Source of the DNA: Branchipolynoe longqiensis
Lineage: Eukaryota; Annelida; Polychaeta; Phyllodocida; Polynoidae
DNA: 64,000 bases
Assembly (NCBI GenBank): GCA_030323885.1
Contig: CM059199.1
Coordinates: 42,168,590 to 42,232,589 of the forward strand
Direction of reading: 5' to 3'
Shown in pieces: positions 21,211 to 30,415 of the stretch (its first letter is position 1; each line of letters opens with the position of its first letter). Below the pieces are notes generated by a model, which worked only from the letters and a program-made list of their open reading frames with translations, ran no database searches and was not told where the DNA came from. The translations under genes and the position numbers were made by a program.

Positions 21211-22695
21211 GTGGTAACGGAGCATGAACCCTTATTCGCATATCATGCAGGTAAGTGGGTCAGTGGGCAAACTAGTGCCCAGCTGACTCAGTGGCCCAAG
21301 GCAGGTGTGTTGGGCAGGGACATGGCTGACAGGGAGACTGTCAGCAGGGAGGTTGCTGAACTGGGTGCTGGCCAGCTTGGGGCTAGCAACTATCGGGAGT
21401 ACTTGGCCCCCGTGACTAGCCGGGGCCTCGTTCATGGCGTGAGCAGGAGCAGCAACACACGGAATGACAGTGATACACCAACCGAGGCTGAGAGCAGCAA
21501 CAACATTCATGATGGAGATACACCGATGCACTTTTGCGAGGACATGGGTGACATGACTGACAGTGGAGACGGTGGTGGCCTGGACATTCAAATTGAGAGG
21601 AATGGCGAACATTCTGGGCACGATGCCAATGCTAATCCGATTGTTCCCAATGTGCAGGAGGGAGGCGTTGAAACATGTAGCATTTGGGGTACTGTTGATA
21701 TAAAGGATGTTGACGGCCGATTGCATATTTGGGATGTGGGAGACCACATAATGGTATCTTTATCAGAGTCGATAGGTGGTGATAAGTTGCATTTTAAAGT
21801 ATATGAATCATGTTTTCATGCCAACTGTGATTGTACCCATTTTATTGCAGGCAACCGCTCCCAGCTTAAGCCCTGTAGATTTGTAGTCGAGTTGTTCTTT
21901 AGAGGAGATAATGATCCTGACTCGATTTTTCTATTGTTAGGGGTGGTCTATGGCTTCAGGGTTATAAATGAGGATTGTGATACAACCTATAGCACCAGGG
22001 AGAAGAAGGCTAGGAATAACTGGGAGCATGATATCATTTATGAGAAGTTTCAGGGAGAGCTGGCTGCTGGGAACATATCCAGGGTAGACATCCAGCCAAA
22101 ATGTACACATTCGGTCTTTGTCGTACCAAAAGACGACGGCGGCGGTAGAACCGTTGTTGATTGTAGTAGACCGAAGGGCAACTCGGTAAACCAGTTCACA
22201 CGAGGCATAGCCACAACTTTTAGCTACAAAACCATCGATACTGTCACAGACTGCATGGAGAAAGGGGACTTTCTATCGACAATAGACATTAAAGATGCTT
22301 ACAGAGCGGTCTCCATCCACCCATCTGACCGCCCTCGTCAGGGTCTGGCCATTGCCAGGGCCCTGGCTGAGGAGGGAGTCTATTATCTAGATAACAGACT
22401 CAGCATGGGTCTTTCCTCCAGCCCTTATATATTTTGCAAAATTTCAGATTTCATTGTCAGATGTGCTCTAAGAGAGGGAGCTACTCGGGTAATTAATTAC
22501 CTAGATGACTTCTGTGTGTTAGGACGGACTAAATTTGAGGCGATGGGTGCCCAGAAGCTAGTGTTAGGCATCATCCGCAGGCTGGGTTTCTATGTAAGCT
22601 ATAAGAAAGTGAGCCAGGCTGCCCCGCGGGTGCGCTTCCTCGGGATCATAATTGATTCAAAAAAATTAGAACTCTCCTTTCCTTCCGACAGATAA
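21211..22695 (+). pseudogene. Ngaro reverse transcriptase ORF, C-terminally frameshifted
   Basis: A 494-codon open frame. Residues 1-270 are an unrecognised acidic linker. The RT spans about residues 280-490: HSVFVVPKDDGGGRTVVD, FLSTIDIKDAYRAVSIH (motif A Asp), SMGLSSSPYIFCKI and the YLDDF active site at 22498-22512. The frame ends at a TAA at 22693; the next frame continues without a gap into RNase H, so the fused Pol was split by one indel near 22680. Confidence 0.85.
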
Positions 22696-23503
22696 ATTAG
22701 ACAAGATGAGACGGGTACTCGAGACAATGAGGGATCGGAGGAAAGCTTCGAAGAAGGAGCTGGAGCAGGTCGGTGGGATCCTAGCCCACTGTGCGAAGGT
22801 GATCAGGGGCGGGCGAACCTTTACGAGAAGGATATTCGATATGTCCGCAAAACTCAGGGAGGGCCACCATCGGGTTAGGCTGACCAAGGGGGTCCGTGAA
22901 GATCTGGAATGGTGGATCACATTCTCTGGCCACTTTAACGGTAAGGCCAAGATCCTTGGCCACTTTGCCCCCCTGATCTCTTCTTACAGCGATGCATCGG
23001 GATGGGGCCTCGCCGCTCTCCATGGTAACGACTGGTTGGTCGGCTCCTTCGTCGAAGCTGACGATAGATTGTTGTCGGGCTATGTTGGTCACCACCACTC
23101 GAGCCCCGAGGGCCACGTTGCTACAGCTCATATAAACATTCAGGAGATGGCAGCGGTATACGCTGCCTGCGATAGGTGGTCGCATAAATGGTCGGATGCA
23201 ACTGTTGTTATGGTTACAGATAGTGCTGTCGTATGGGCCGCCCTGAGCACAGGCAGATCTAGATCAACTGGAATCATGTACTATCTCAGGAGGTTGTTTT
23301 GGATGGCAGTTGAGAGGAACTTTGAGTTTAAGTCTGTTTATATTCGTAGTCGGGATAATGTCATCTGTGACTCTCTGAGCCGCCTGGACGACAGTGCTAG
23401 TAACACGAGAAGTATGAACGCTGACCCAGAAGGCGTGCTTTGCTGTAGGGCTAAACTGTCTTGCACTCTACTTTCTTACAGAGATATCTCAGCTGAGGAG
23501 TGA
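22690..23503 (+). pseudogene. Ngaro RNase H segment
   Basis: Thumb-like KLDKMRRVLETMRD, then RNase H with all four expected acidic motifs: SDASGWGLAA, INIQEMAAV, VTDSAVVWAAL and VICDSLSRLDD. Displaced one frame from the RT. It ends at TGA 23501-23503. Confidence 0.85.
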
Positions 23504-24396
23504 GCAAAAGGGTTATCAGGACCATTTCTACGCGCCAAATTCGCTAACAGCAAGGGCTGTTCAAGTCAAGAAATACCTGGACTTTGTAGACACTTTCAGT
23601 TCTGATCGCGCTCCTGCTCCATGTTCGGATGAGCAGGTCGCCCTTTACGCAACTTGGCTCGCCCGCACTATGAAGTACGGCTCAATCAAGAATTACCTGA
23701 GTGGTTAAAATTATTTTCTAAGACAGAATGGCGCTAGGCCTATTGACTATAACAGTTTTATTATATCCTCGACCCTTAGAGGGATTAAACGGGTCAAGGG
23801 TGATGCCCCACACCGGGCTCGACCCTTGCTGCCGTCGATGATGAGAAGGATATTTGCTATGCTGTGCTCCTCCCTGGGCCATACAGCTTGGAGAGCTGCA
23901 ATTTTGGTTTCCTTTAGAGCCCTTCTGAGGAAGGCTCAAGTGACCCTGTCAGACTCGACTCTTCAGAGGCAGGATTTTAAAATCTTTGACTGGGGAATGG
24001 TAATAACTATTAGGAAAAGTAAGACCATCCAGTATGCTGAGAGAGTCTTGGAGGTCCCCGTTGCTCGCTGTCCGGACCCGGGGATGTGCGCGGTGCATTG
24101 GGTCGAACAGCATTTCACCCAGCTTCCCGCTGGACCCTCTGCCTTATGCAATTTACCAGCGAACGCTAAAGACTTTTGCTTTGAGGGCTGGCATGGATGT
24201 GGAGGACTTGTCTTCACATTCCTTGCATCGGGGTGGCTGCACCTTCCTATCCTTATGTGCGGCCACTGTGGAAGAGATCAAGGTGTGTGGGGACTGGGCC
24301 TTGGAGACAGTCTACGCATATTTGAAAACCCCCTTATCTGTCCGGATTATGGACGACATGAGGGTCGCAGCCACCTTGTGCTCTGAGACAGGTTGA
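23504..24396 (+). pseudogene. Ngaro tyrosine recombinase, stop, frameshift and active-site change
   Basis: The core-binding part (VQVKKYLDFVDTF, IKNYLSG) is followed by an in-frame TAA at about 23706. The catalytic domain has the first Arg in LLRKAQV (codon 23938-23940). A frameshift near 24140 moves the rest to another frame, with SSHSLHRGGCTF and the Tyr in ETVYAYL (24312-24314). The HxxR Arg is His here (CAT, 24226-24228), consistent with a CpG transition. Non-functional. Confidence 0.8.
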
Positions 24397-24428
24397 TTGG
24401 TTTGGGTGGTCGCTTCGGCTTCCTTTGA

Positions 24429-24510
24429 CATTTATCGCTCAGCCCGGAGTCGATTAAACGATCCAACCCAATCTGCTGCTCTCTTTGTCATTTCGTAGGG
24501 AAGTCTTATA
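24429..24510 (+). repeat. Ngaro B1 repeat
   Basis: CATTTATCGCTCAGCCCGG to GGGAAGTCTTATA; direct repeat of 24702-24783. It overlaps the start of A2 by about 4 bp. Confidence 0.9.
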
Positions 24511-24685
24511 TTATATATAATCTATTATATACATATAAACGCTCGGAGAATTATTATTATTTATTATTGTTTATTTATTCGATTTGAATATTGTCCAATC
24601 ACCGTCGTCCGGGCCTGGCTGCGTCCTTTGGCCCTGGCGCTTGCGCGCAACTCGGTTCAAATCGTCACTTGCCTCCTGTTTTTCG
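24507..24685 (+). repeat. Ngaro A2 repeat
   Basis: Second copy of the 179-bp A repeat. Confidence 0.9.
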
Positions 24686-24701
24686 CTTTTATTAGGTAGG
24701 G

Positions 24702-24783
24702 CATTTATCGCTCAGCCCGGAGTCGATTAAACGATCCAACCCAATCTGCTGCTCTCTTTTTCATTTCGTAGGGAAGTCTTATA
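24702..24783 (+). repeat. Ngaro B2 repeat, element 3' end
   Basis: Second copy of B; similarity to B1 ends at GTCTTATA, which sets the right boundary of the element. Confidence 0.9.
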
Positions 24784-25054
24784 CGCATAATCATCCATAC
24801 TAGCTCTGCAATTCCAGCAGTATACAGTCACATTCTGAAGATATTATTTGAGAAGAAAAACTGATGTTATGTGTTTAAGGCTGCAGGGCAATATTTGGCA
24901 TGGTTTTCTGGTGTAACAACCCACATTTTGGTGCAATTTTTCGCATAATCTAAAAATCTAGTCTTCCTTATTATATTTTGGGGGGTGGGGGGTTCCGGGC
25001 AACCATGAAACCCCCCGGGGCGCGCCCCTGGCCCTCCTACCTTCCAGTCGCCTG

Positions 25055-25150
25055 TAGCCTGCTTGGTTTCTGTCGATCACGTCCATCTCCTCGAGTTTGT
25101 CGTCGCGTTCTCGGCATTGATGGCGGTCACCTCTGCTTGTGCCCGGCGGC
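25055..25150 (-). pseudogene. Reversed gag-like fragment of the DIRS-like family
   Basis: GTTTCTGTCGATCACGTCC through GAGGTGACCGCCATC (complement) matches 17735-17825 on the minus strand. It is a short remnant flanked by unrelated sequence with G/C runs at 24978-25030. Confidence 0.7.
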
Positions 25151-25351
25151 GGGCTCAGGACTCGGCTATCAACCCATCACTTACCTATCACAGACTGATA
25201 TCTAACTATACGAAGCCACCTAGCAGCTAAGCCTGGAATTATGTCAATATGTGATCGACAAGTACTGGAAGACAACTGGAAGGAACATGTTGATTACTTA
25301 TTTCACCACCCTAATATTATGTTTAATACTAGTAAGCCATACCAAATGTAT

Positions 25352-25602
25352 GATTGTTCTTTGTTGTAGTTCTACGTCCTGGCACCATCTAAGGTCATAT
25401 CAGGATGGGTATCGACTTCTGACTCATGGGATGCATGACTCATGGAATGGGAAATCGGATCATGGTGCCGGCGGCTTGGCTTCACAGTCGGGCAGCACTA
25501 TACAATCACCATGAGTGTGTACTGTCACGAGTCGGTCATGGTACCCATCCAGATGTTACTTTACATGTTGCCAGGATGTAAAACCCTAATACACAAACAA
25601 GT
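25352..25602. mobile_element. Two SINE-A tail/core fragments joined head to head
   Basis: 25352-25432 is a reversed tail 1 fragment ending at TCTGACTCATGG; 25433-25602 is a forward core-plus-tail 1 fragment. Each lacks a head. CATGGGATGCATGACTCATGG marks the junction, which points to an inversion or a double insertion followed by deletion. Confidence 0.65.
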
Positions 25603-25739
25603 ACTTCCATCAGAGTGTAATATAACTGGAATGCCCGGCCGTCTGATCCCCAGATATACCGCTTACTCTCCCCAGGTGCGTTCTGACAACTGTCTGTTAG
25701 TTCACACCTGATGGCCCTCTCCAACAAACTCATAGGCAA

Positions 25740-26260
25740 GAAAGGGAAGACAAGTCACACAAGATTGACAGTGAAGAAGTTGTACTTTATTGGCATCAAC
25801 TCATGTTCACCTACAAGCGACCTATCACCCTCACTCCTTACCTTCTGTCCACACAGAGCCTCATTACTCTCTTTTGTATGTATAGGAATCCGTGCCTACA
25901 GCCCATTGAACCGGAGTCCCATGGTTGTTGCACACAGCTCAGTTTGGAAAGTTGGAGCCTGGACAAGAGAAGAGTGTGTGTCTCTCAAGAGTCAAGAGTA
26001 GAGTCCCTTACTGGTGCCTGTGAGAATCATATAGATCAGATTCTCTAGAATGAGGCCTGTGTGGTCAGGTGGGGCAAAGGGGTGCAGCTGACTGGGCCTC
26101 CCACAGCCAGCCAATCAGACACCCTCAACAGCCTGGGAGTGACGGCCTAATATGGGCAGTGGTCACTCAACCCCAGCTGCAGGTGATGTCCATAATGTAT
26201 GCAGAGTGGCTGGGTGTGCTTGCCCACCGGCTCTGTGGTAACAGGTAGTTGCAGACAGTT
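25740..26260 (-). repeat. Unnamed interspersed repeat
   Basis: Similar to the complement of 12655-12850 over GTGTGTCTCTCAAGAG... and GGTCAGGTGGGGCAAAGG. No coding pattern; a (TA)n tract follows at 26262-26283. Confidence 0.45.
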
Positions 26261-26283
26261 ACAATACATATATATATATATTA

Positions 26284-26660
26284 AAAATGTCCTTCTCCAC
26301 TTGCACCCTTACTGGTGCATAGAGGGAACATTTCACTAAACATTAACTGTTTCTTACATATGAACATCTCATCATAATCTTGGGCACTATGTATTAACAT
26401 ATTTTTCACATAGCCTCATATGTCACACAGTGAGTGGGTCAGTCACTGCTTTTCTGTTACATAACCTTGGTCCCCACTCCGTCACCCAAGAATAACAATG
26501 CTCTCTGCCAATATATAATTCCGAACCGAAAATCCGTATATTTTTACAAGAGGCGCGTTGTTGATTTAAATCATGTCTGAGCCTGCGGTCGGTACCGTAG
26601 GAGGGACTGCATATGTGTCCCTGATATTAATACCTGAGTTGGGAAGCCATACATGCCCCA
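26284..26660. other. Intergenic, no gene seen
   Basis: AT-rich unique sequence. Confidence 0.4.
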
Positions 26661-26916
26661 TTAGTTGGTTGTTGGAGTTTTACATCTTGGCGACATCTAA
26701 GGTCATATCGGGATGGGTACCGACTTGTGACACTGCACATTCATGGTGACTTTATAGTGCTGCCCGATTGGGAAATCGGGCCGTCGGCACGGTGACCCGA
26801 TATCCCACACAGACACATGATTCTGACACTGAGCTAAACAGACATTGTCCTATCCTGTTATTGCCGAGTGCACAACTAGGATGTGACAACTATCAATTTT
26901 AAAAGTCATTGGTTTC

Positions 26917-27592
26917 TGGAGCCACCTGCGCTGGTTCCGCCACGGCTGGCCACTCTCGCCAGTGACCAGCAGTACATATACATTACATCCTCCCTTTTCC
27001 AACAAGTTCATGAATATGGTCCGATCGACCCTTATGCTTAACATGTATTTGTGTCAGTTTGCCCGATATGTCAGAAATTCCAAAACAATCAACAAAAAGA
27101 ACCGCTGCGTTCGCACAACATCCCAAACGCTCCCTATCAGAAAGTGGGAGTGGACTTGTTCTATGTGGAACAACAAACATTTCTCGTGGTAGTCGACTAC
27201 TACAGTAAATACCCGGAAATAACAGAATTACCCATAACTACAAGTTTGGCAACGATAGACGCATTAAAGCAACAATTTTGCAGGCATGGCATTCCCGAGA
27301 TAGTTGTATCCGACAACGGGCCTCAGTTCTCAAGCCAAGAATACAACAAATTTGCAGCCGACTACGGTTTCCAAGCAGTCTTTTCAAACCCTCATTTTCC
27401 CCAAAGCAACGGACAGGCAGAGCGTTACGTGCAAACAATAAAAAAAATGATAAAAAAAGCCATCATGGAAGATAAAGACTCGACTGGACACGAAGACGTC
27501 TTGGTATCAAGTCTTTATTTCTGGAGCCACCTGCGCTGGTTCCGGCGCGGCTGGCCACTCTCGCCAGTGACCAGCAGTACATATACATTACA
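26917..27592 (+). mobile_element. 676-bp mini-Gypsy element with about 71-bp terminal direct repeats
   Basis: The terminal direct repeats are 26917-26987 and 27522-27592 (TGGAGCCACCTGCGCTGG ... TACATTACA), identical but for 2 positions and bounded by TG...CA like LTRs. The target duplication is GTTT plus a mismatched fifth base (26912-26916, 27593-27597). The only interior content is an integrase. LTRs this short occur in some Mag-lineage Gypsy elements (Bombyx Mag is the known case). This is either an internally deleted copy or a small non-autonomous derivative. Confidence 0.75.
27051..27480 (+). pseudogene. Gypsy-type integrase core
   Basis: It begins at the second half of an HHCC zinc finger (CPICQKFQ), then the catalytic core: first Asp in KVGVDLFYV, second Asp in VVSDNGPQFSS, Glu in QSNGQAERYV, with exactly 35 residues between the second Asp and the Glu (DD35E). 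No stop interrupts the core. The upstream zinc-finger His residues, the RT and the C-terminal domain are missing. Retained intact catalytic residues in such a short element are unusual. Confidence 0.88.
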
Positions 27593-27729
27593 GTTTGACT
27601 CGACCGGGAACCAAACTCCCGATCTCCCACACACGATGCCAGCCAGCGCTCTACCGATTCGGCCACCATGCCGAGTGGGTATATTAATCACTGTTAATGG
27701 TCCTTGACTGATGCCTCACAAACCAGAAG

Positions 27730-27968
27730 GGATGGCCGAATGAGTTGAGCATCTGTCTCCTGTTTTGGGAGATCATGGGATCCAATCCCATGTGTCAGTG
27801 TCAGGATAATGTGACTGAATTGGATATCAAGTCATGGTGCTGGTGGCCTGGTCTCCCAGTGGGGCAGCACTATAAAGTCGCCATGAGTGCGCACTGTCAC
27901 AAGTCGGTACCCGTCCTGATATGACCTTAGATGTTGCTAGGATGTCAAACAACAACACACAAACAAAC
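27730..27968 (+). mobile_element. SINE-A copy, head 1, body deleted, tail 1
   Basis: The head runs to CCAATCCCATG and then jumps straight into GTCAGTGTCAGGATAATG, with the body missing. Core and tail are complete, ending in (CAAA)n. Confidence 0.8.
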
Positions 27969-28174
27969 ATGCCTAACAACACCTCAGAGTCTTCATCGAT
28001 AGTGCCTGGTAACGGACGGCCTATCTACTGCTGCCACACCTTCTCAACTGCAGGTTGATCTTATCTGCACAGACTGTCACTGAAGTCATCACTGTCCCTG
28101 TCACATCTGTATTATCTACTTAACTGCACTCACAACTCCCACGCTCCTCCCCGCATTTACATAGCTACTTTTTT

Positions 28175-29085
28175 GTTGTTGTTGGTAAAGTGTTTATTCA
28201 TCTTAATATGACATTTGTCCGTGCTGGAACACCGGTCTTCTGGCCATCTTACAATTGAAAATTGACATTATATATAGTCTAAGTTTGATGTGTGGTGTAT
28301 TGGTGACAGCACCGATCCTGTATAATTAATGGAGTGGCTTCTGCTGTATAATGTACAGCACCAGTCACTGTAGTTCATGAACATGGAAATGTCAGTGCCG
28401 CAGCACTGGTCTTCTGTCCATCTTACAATTGAAAATTGACATTATATATAGTCTAAGTTTGATGTGTGGTGTATTGGTGACAGCACCGATCCTGTAGAAT
28501 TAATGGAGTGGCTTCTGCTGTATAATGTACATCACCAGTCACTGTAGTTCATGAAAATGGAAATGTCAGTGCCGCAGCACTGGTCTTCTGTCCATCTTAT
28601 AATTGAAAATTGACATTATATATAGTCTAAGTTTGATGTGTGGTGTATTGGTGACAGCACCGATCCTGTAGAATTAATGGAGTGGCTTCTGCTGTATAAT
28701 GTACATCACCAGTCACTGTAGTTCATGAAAATGGAAATGTCAGTGCCGCAGCACTGGTCTTCTGTCCATCTTACAATTGAAAATTGACATTATGTATAGT
28801 CTAAGTTTGATGTGTGGTGTATTAGTGACAGCACAATCCTGTAGAATTAATGGAGTGGCTTCTGCTGTATAATGTACAGCACCAGTCACTGTGGTTCATG
28901 AAAATGGAAATGTCAGTGCCGCAGCACTGGTCTTCTGTTCATCTTACTATTGAAAATTGACATTACATATAGTCTAAGTTTGATGTGTGGTGCATTAGTA
29001 TTAGTAACCGCGCGATACTGTAGAATTACGGGAGTGGCTCCTACTGTGTAATCTACAGCACCAGTCACGGTAGTTCAGCACCAGT
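28175..29085 (-). repeat. 174-bp tandem satellite derived from a SINE-C-like tail
   Basis: About five units with spacing 174, 174, 174 and 173 bp measured at ACAATTGAAAATTGACATT (28251, 28425, 28599, 28773, 28946). Each unit includes CAGCACTGGTCTTCTGTCC. The leading edge (28175-28250) is a reversed SINE-C-like end, so the satellite seems to have grown from that repeat. From 29055 a 21-bp unit (CAGCACCAGTCACTGTAGTT) repeats four times. Confidence 0.85.
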
Positions 29086-29235
29086 CACTGTAGTGCAGCA
29101 CCAGTCACTGTAATTCAGCACCAGTCACTGTAGTTCATGCAAAGATGGGGAGCAGCGCCTCTAAGCATAGGTGGGTTGACAACAGTGATGGTTCTTGTGA
29201 GGCAAGGAAAAGTGGTCGATCTTTATAAATAAGGC

Positions 29236-29553
29236 GGTTTGTTTGCTGGAGTTTTGCGTCCTGGGAACATTTAAGATCATATCAGGACAGCTACTGACTT
29301 GTGACAGTAGGCACTCATTTGCAACTTTATAGTGCTGCCCCACTGGGACACCAGACGACCAATTTCCCCATACCGTCACATTATCCTAATACTATGCAAA
29401 CCAGTCATTGCCATATTCTAGTAACGGCGAGCGTCAGGCTAGGTAGCGACAATTATACATTTTGTAAGTCATTGGTTTGACTAGACCGGGATTCAAACGC
29501 TGGAATTTTCGCATCGGAAGCCTGCACTCTACCGATTCGGCCACGACGTCGAG
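29236..29553 (-). mobile_element. SINE-A full-length copy, head 2, tail 1
   Basis: Complete; the core is diverged (CCGTCACATTATCCTAATAC). B box GGGATTCAAACGC. Confidence 0.8.
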
Positions 29554-29624
29554 CCCTTTATGAATAACTTCAGACTCAGTGGAGAAAAGGGGGCTACTGG
29601 CTTTCTACATGGTTACATGATCGA

Positions 29625-30240
29625 TTGATTGGTGGTTGCTTTACGCCGCATCGGCAGCATAGGCCATATTCACGGCGAGAAATGTTTGTTTTTTGTTCAA
29701 ACCATCGCTTTTACATGTAAAAGCAGACAATCAATGATGTGCCAATAGACACTCATTAAATTAGAAAGCTCACAATCATATATTTGTGGTCAAGGGAAAC
29801 AAATTCCCATAGAAAAAGAAAGGTTTGATTAATAATTGGTAGAATCTATTTAGTAAACTATATGAGGTGGTACAGTCCAGCTGCCCTCAAAAATGCTAAA
29901 ATGTTTTCCTGTTTTACCTTAGTAAAAAGTTCACGAATACTGTCTGCAGTTTAGAACCATTGGTGCAGGGCCAAAAAATCAACTCAACTTAGTAAAATGT
30001 GTTTGAGTGTCAGTGGGGACTGACACCCAATACATTCAGGGGGAGGTTCCCCCTTGAGCAGAAAAGCATGTGTAAGCCACGAGTGGCCAATACCACTTGG
30101 TCCCGCCGACCTCCCGCATGAGTCTGTGGTGGCTTTCCCACAGATGGTTCAATTTCTTTAAGTTTATTAATGTTTTCATCCCACTCATGTTGCCATTTGG
30201 ATTTTATGTGGGTGGCTATTAGTGTTTTCAGATCAGACTG
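29625..30240 (-). pseudogene. LINE 3' end: RNase H/C-terminal coding fragment and 3' UTR
   Basis: On the minus strand HEWDENINKLKEIEPSVGK is followed, after a frameshift near 30105, by GHSWLTHAFLLKGEPPPEC and then IRELFTKVKQENILAFLR, interrupted by two stops. This is the conserved C-terminal region of Jockey/CR1/I-type LINEs (GHT.LTH..LL...PPEC). The 3' UTR (about 29630-29700) contains GAATATGGCCTATGCTGCC and GCGTAAAGCAACCACCAATC, similar to SINE-A tail 1. Confidence 0.75.
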
Positions 30241-30292
30241 TGGTGGTGGTGGGCATTTGGGGAGGGATAACAATGATGTGGGATGGGAATTA
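30240..30292 (+). repeat. Isolated unit of the 64-bp minisatellite
   Basis: TGGTGGTGGTGGGCATTTGG through GGATGGGAATTAGG, one unit separated from the main array. Confidence 0.8.
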
Positions 30293-30415
30293 GGCACATC
30301 CATGTTGGCCACACAACGAGGCAGCTATTTCAACTGTGTCCGGACTGACAACAGCCAGGAATGCCACTACAGACAGTGAGTATCCACTTAAAGTTGCATA
30401 ATTCCATGTTTTAAA
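30293..30415 (+). other. Non-repeat island within the minisatellite, exon-like
   Basis: The + frame reads SYFNCVRTDNSQECHYR and meets a GTGAGT at 30377, a good donor context; an AG lies at 30291. It could be an exon remnant with two Cys, but no family is recognised and the flanks are satellite. Confidence 0.2.

Larger units (their letters stand above)
20221..24783 (+). mobile_element. Ngaro-type YR retrotransposon with split direct repeats
   Basis: The terminal structure is A1 (20221-20399), coding region, B1 (24429-24510), A2 (24507-24685), B2 (24702-24783). This order is characteristic of Ngaro elements and differs from the inverted repeats of DIRS1. A1 and A2 (179 bp) differ at about 4 positions; B1 and B2 (82 bp) at about 1. 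The coding order gag-like, RT, RNase H, YR is complete, but each junction carries a frameshift or stop, so the copy is inactive. No target duplication is expected for YR insertion and none was seen. Confidence 0.85.
26662..27675 (-). mobile_element. SINE-A, head 2, tail 1, split by a mini-Gypsy element
   Basis: Tail, core and body occupy 26662-26915; the remaining head (GTTTGACTCGACCGGG to ACCGATTCGGCC) occupies 27593-27675. Removing 26916-27592 restores a continuous SINE. Confidence 0.85.
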
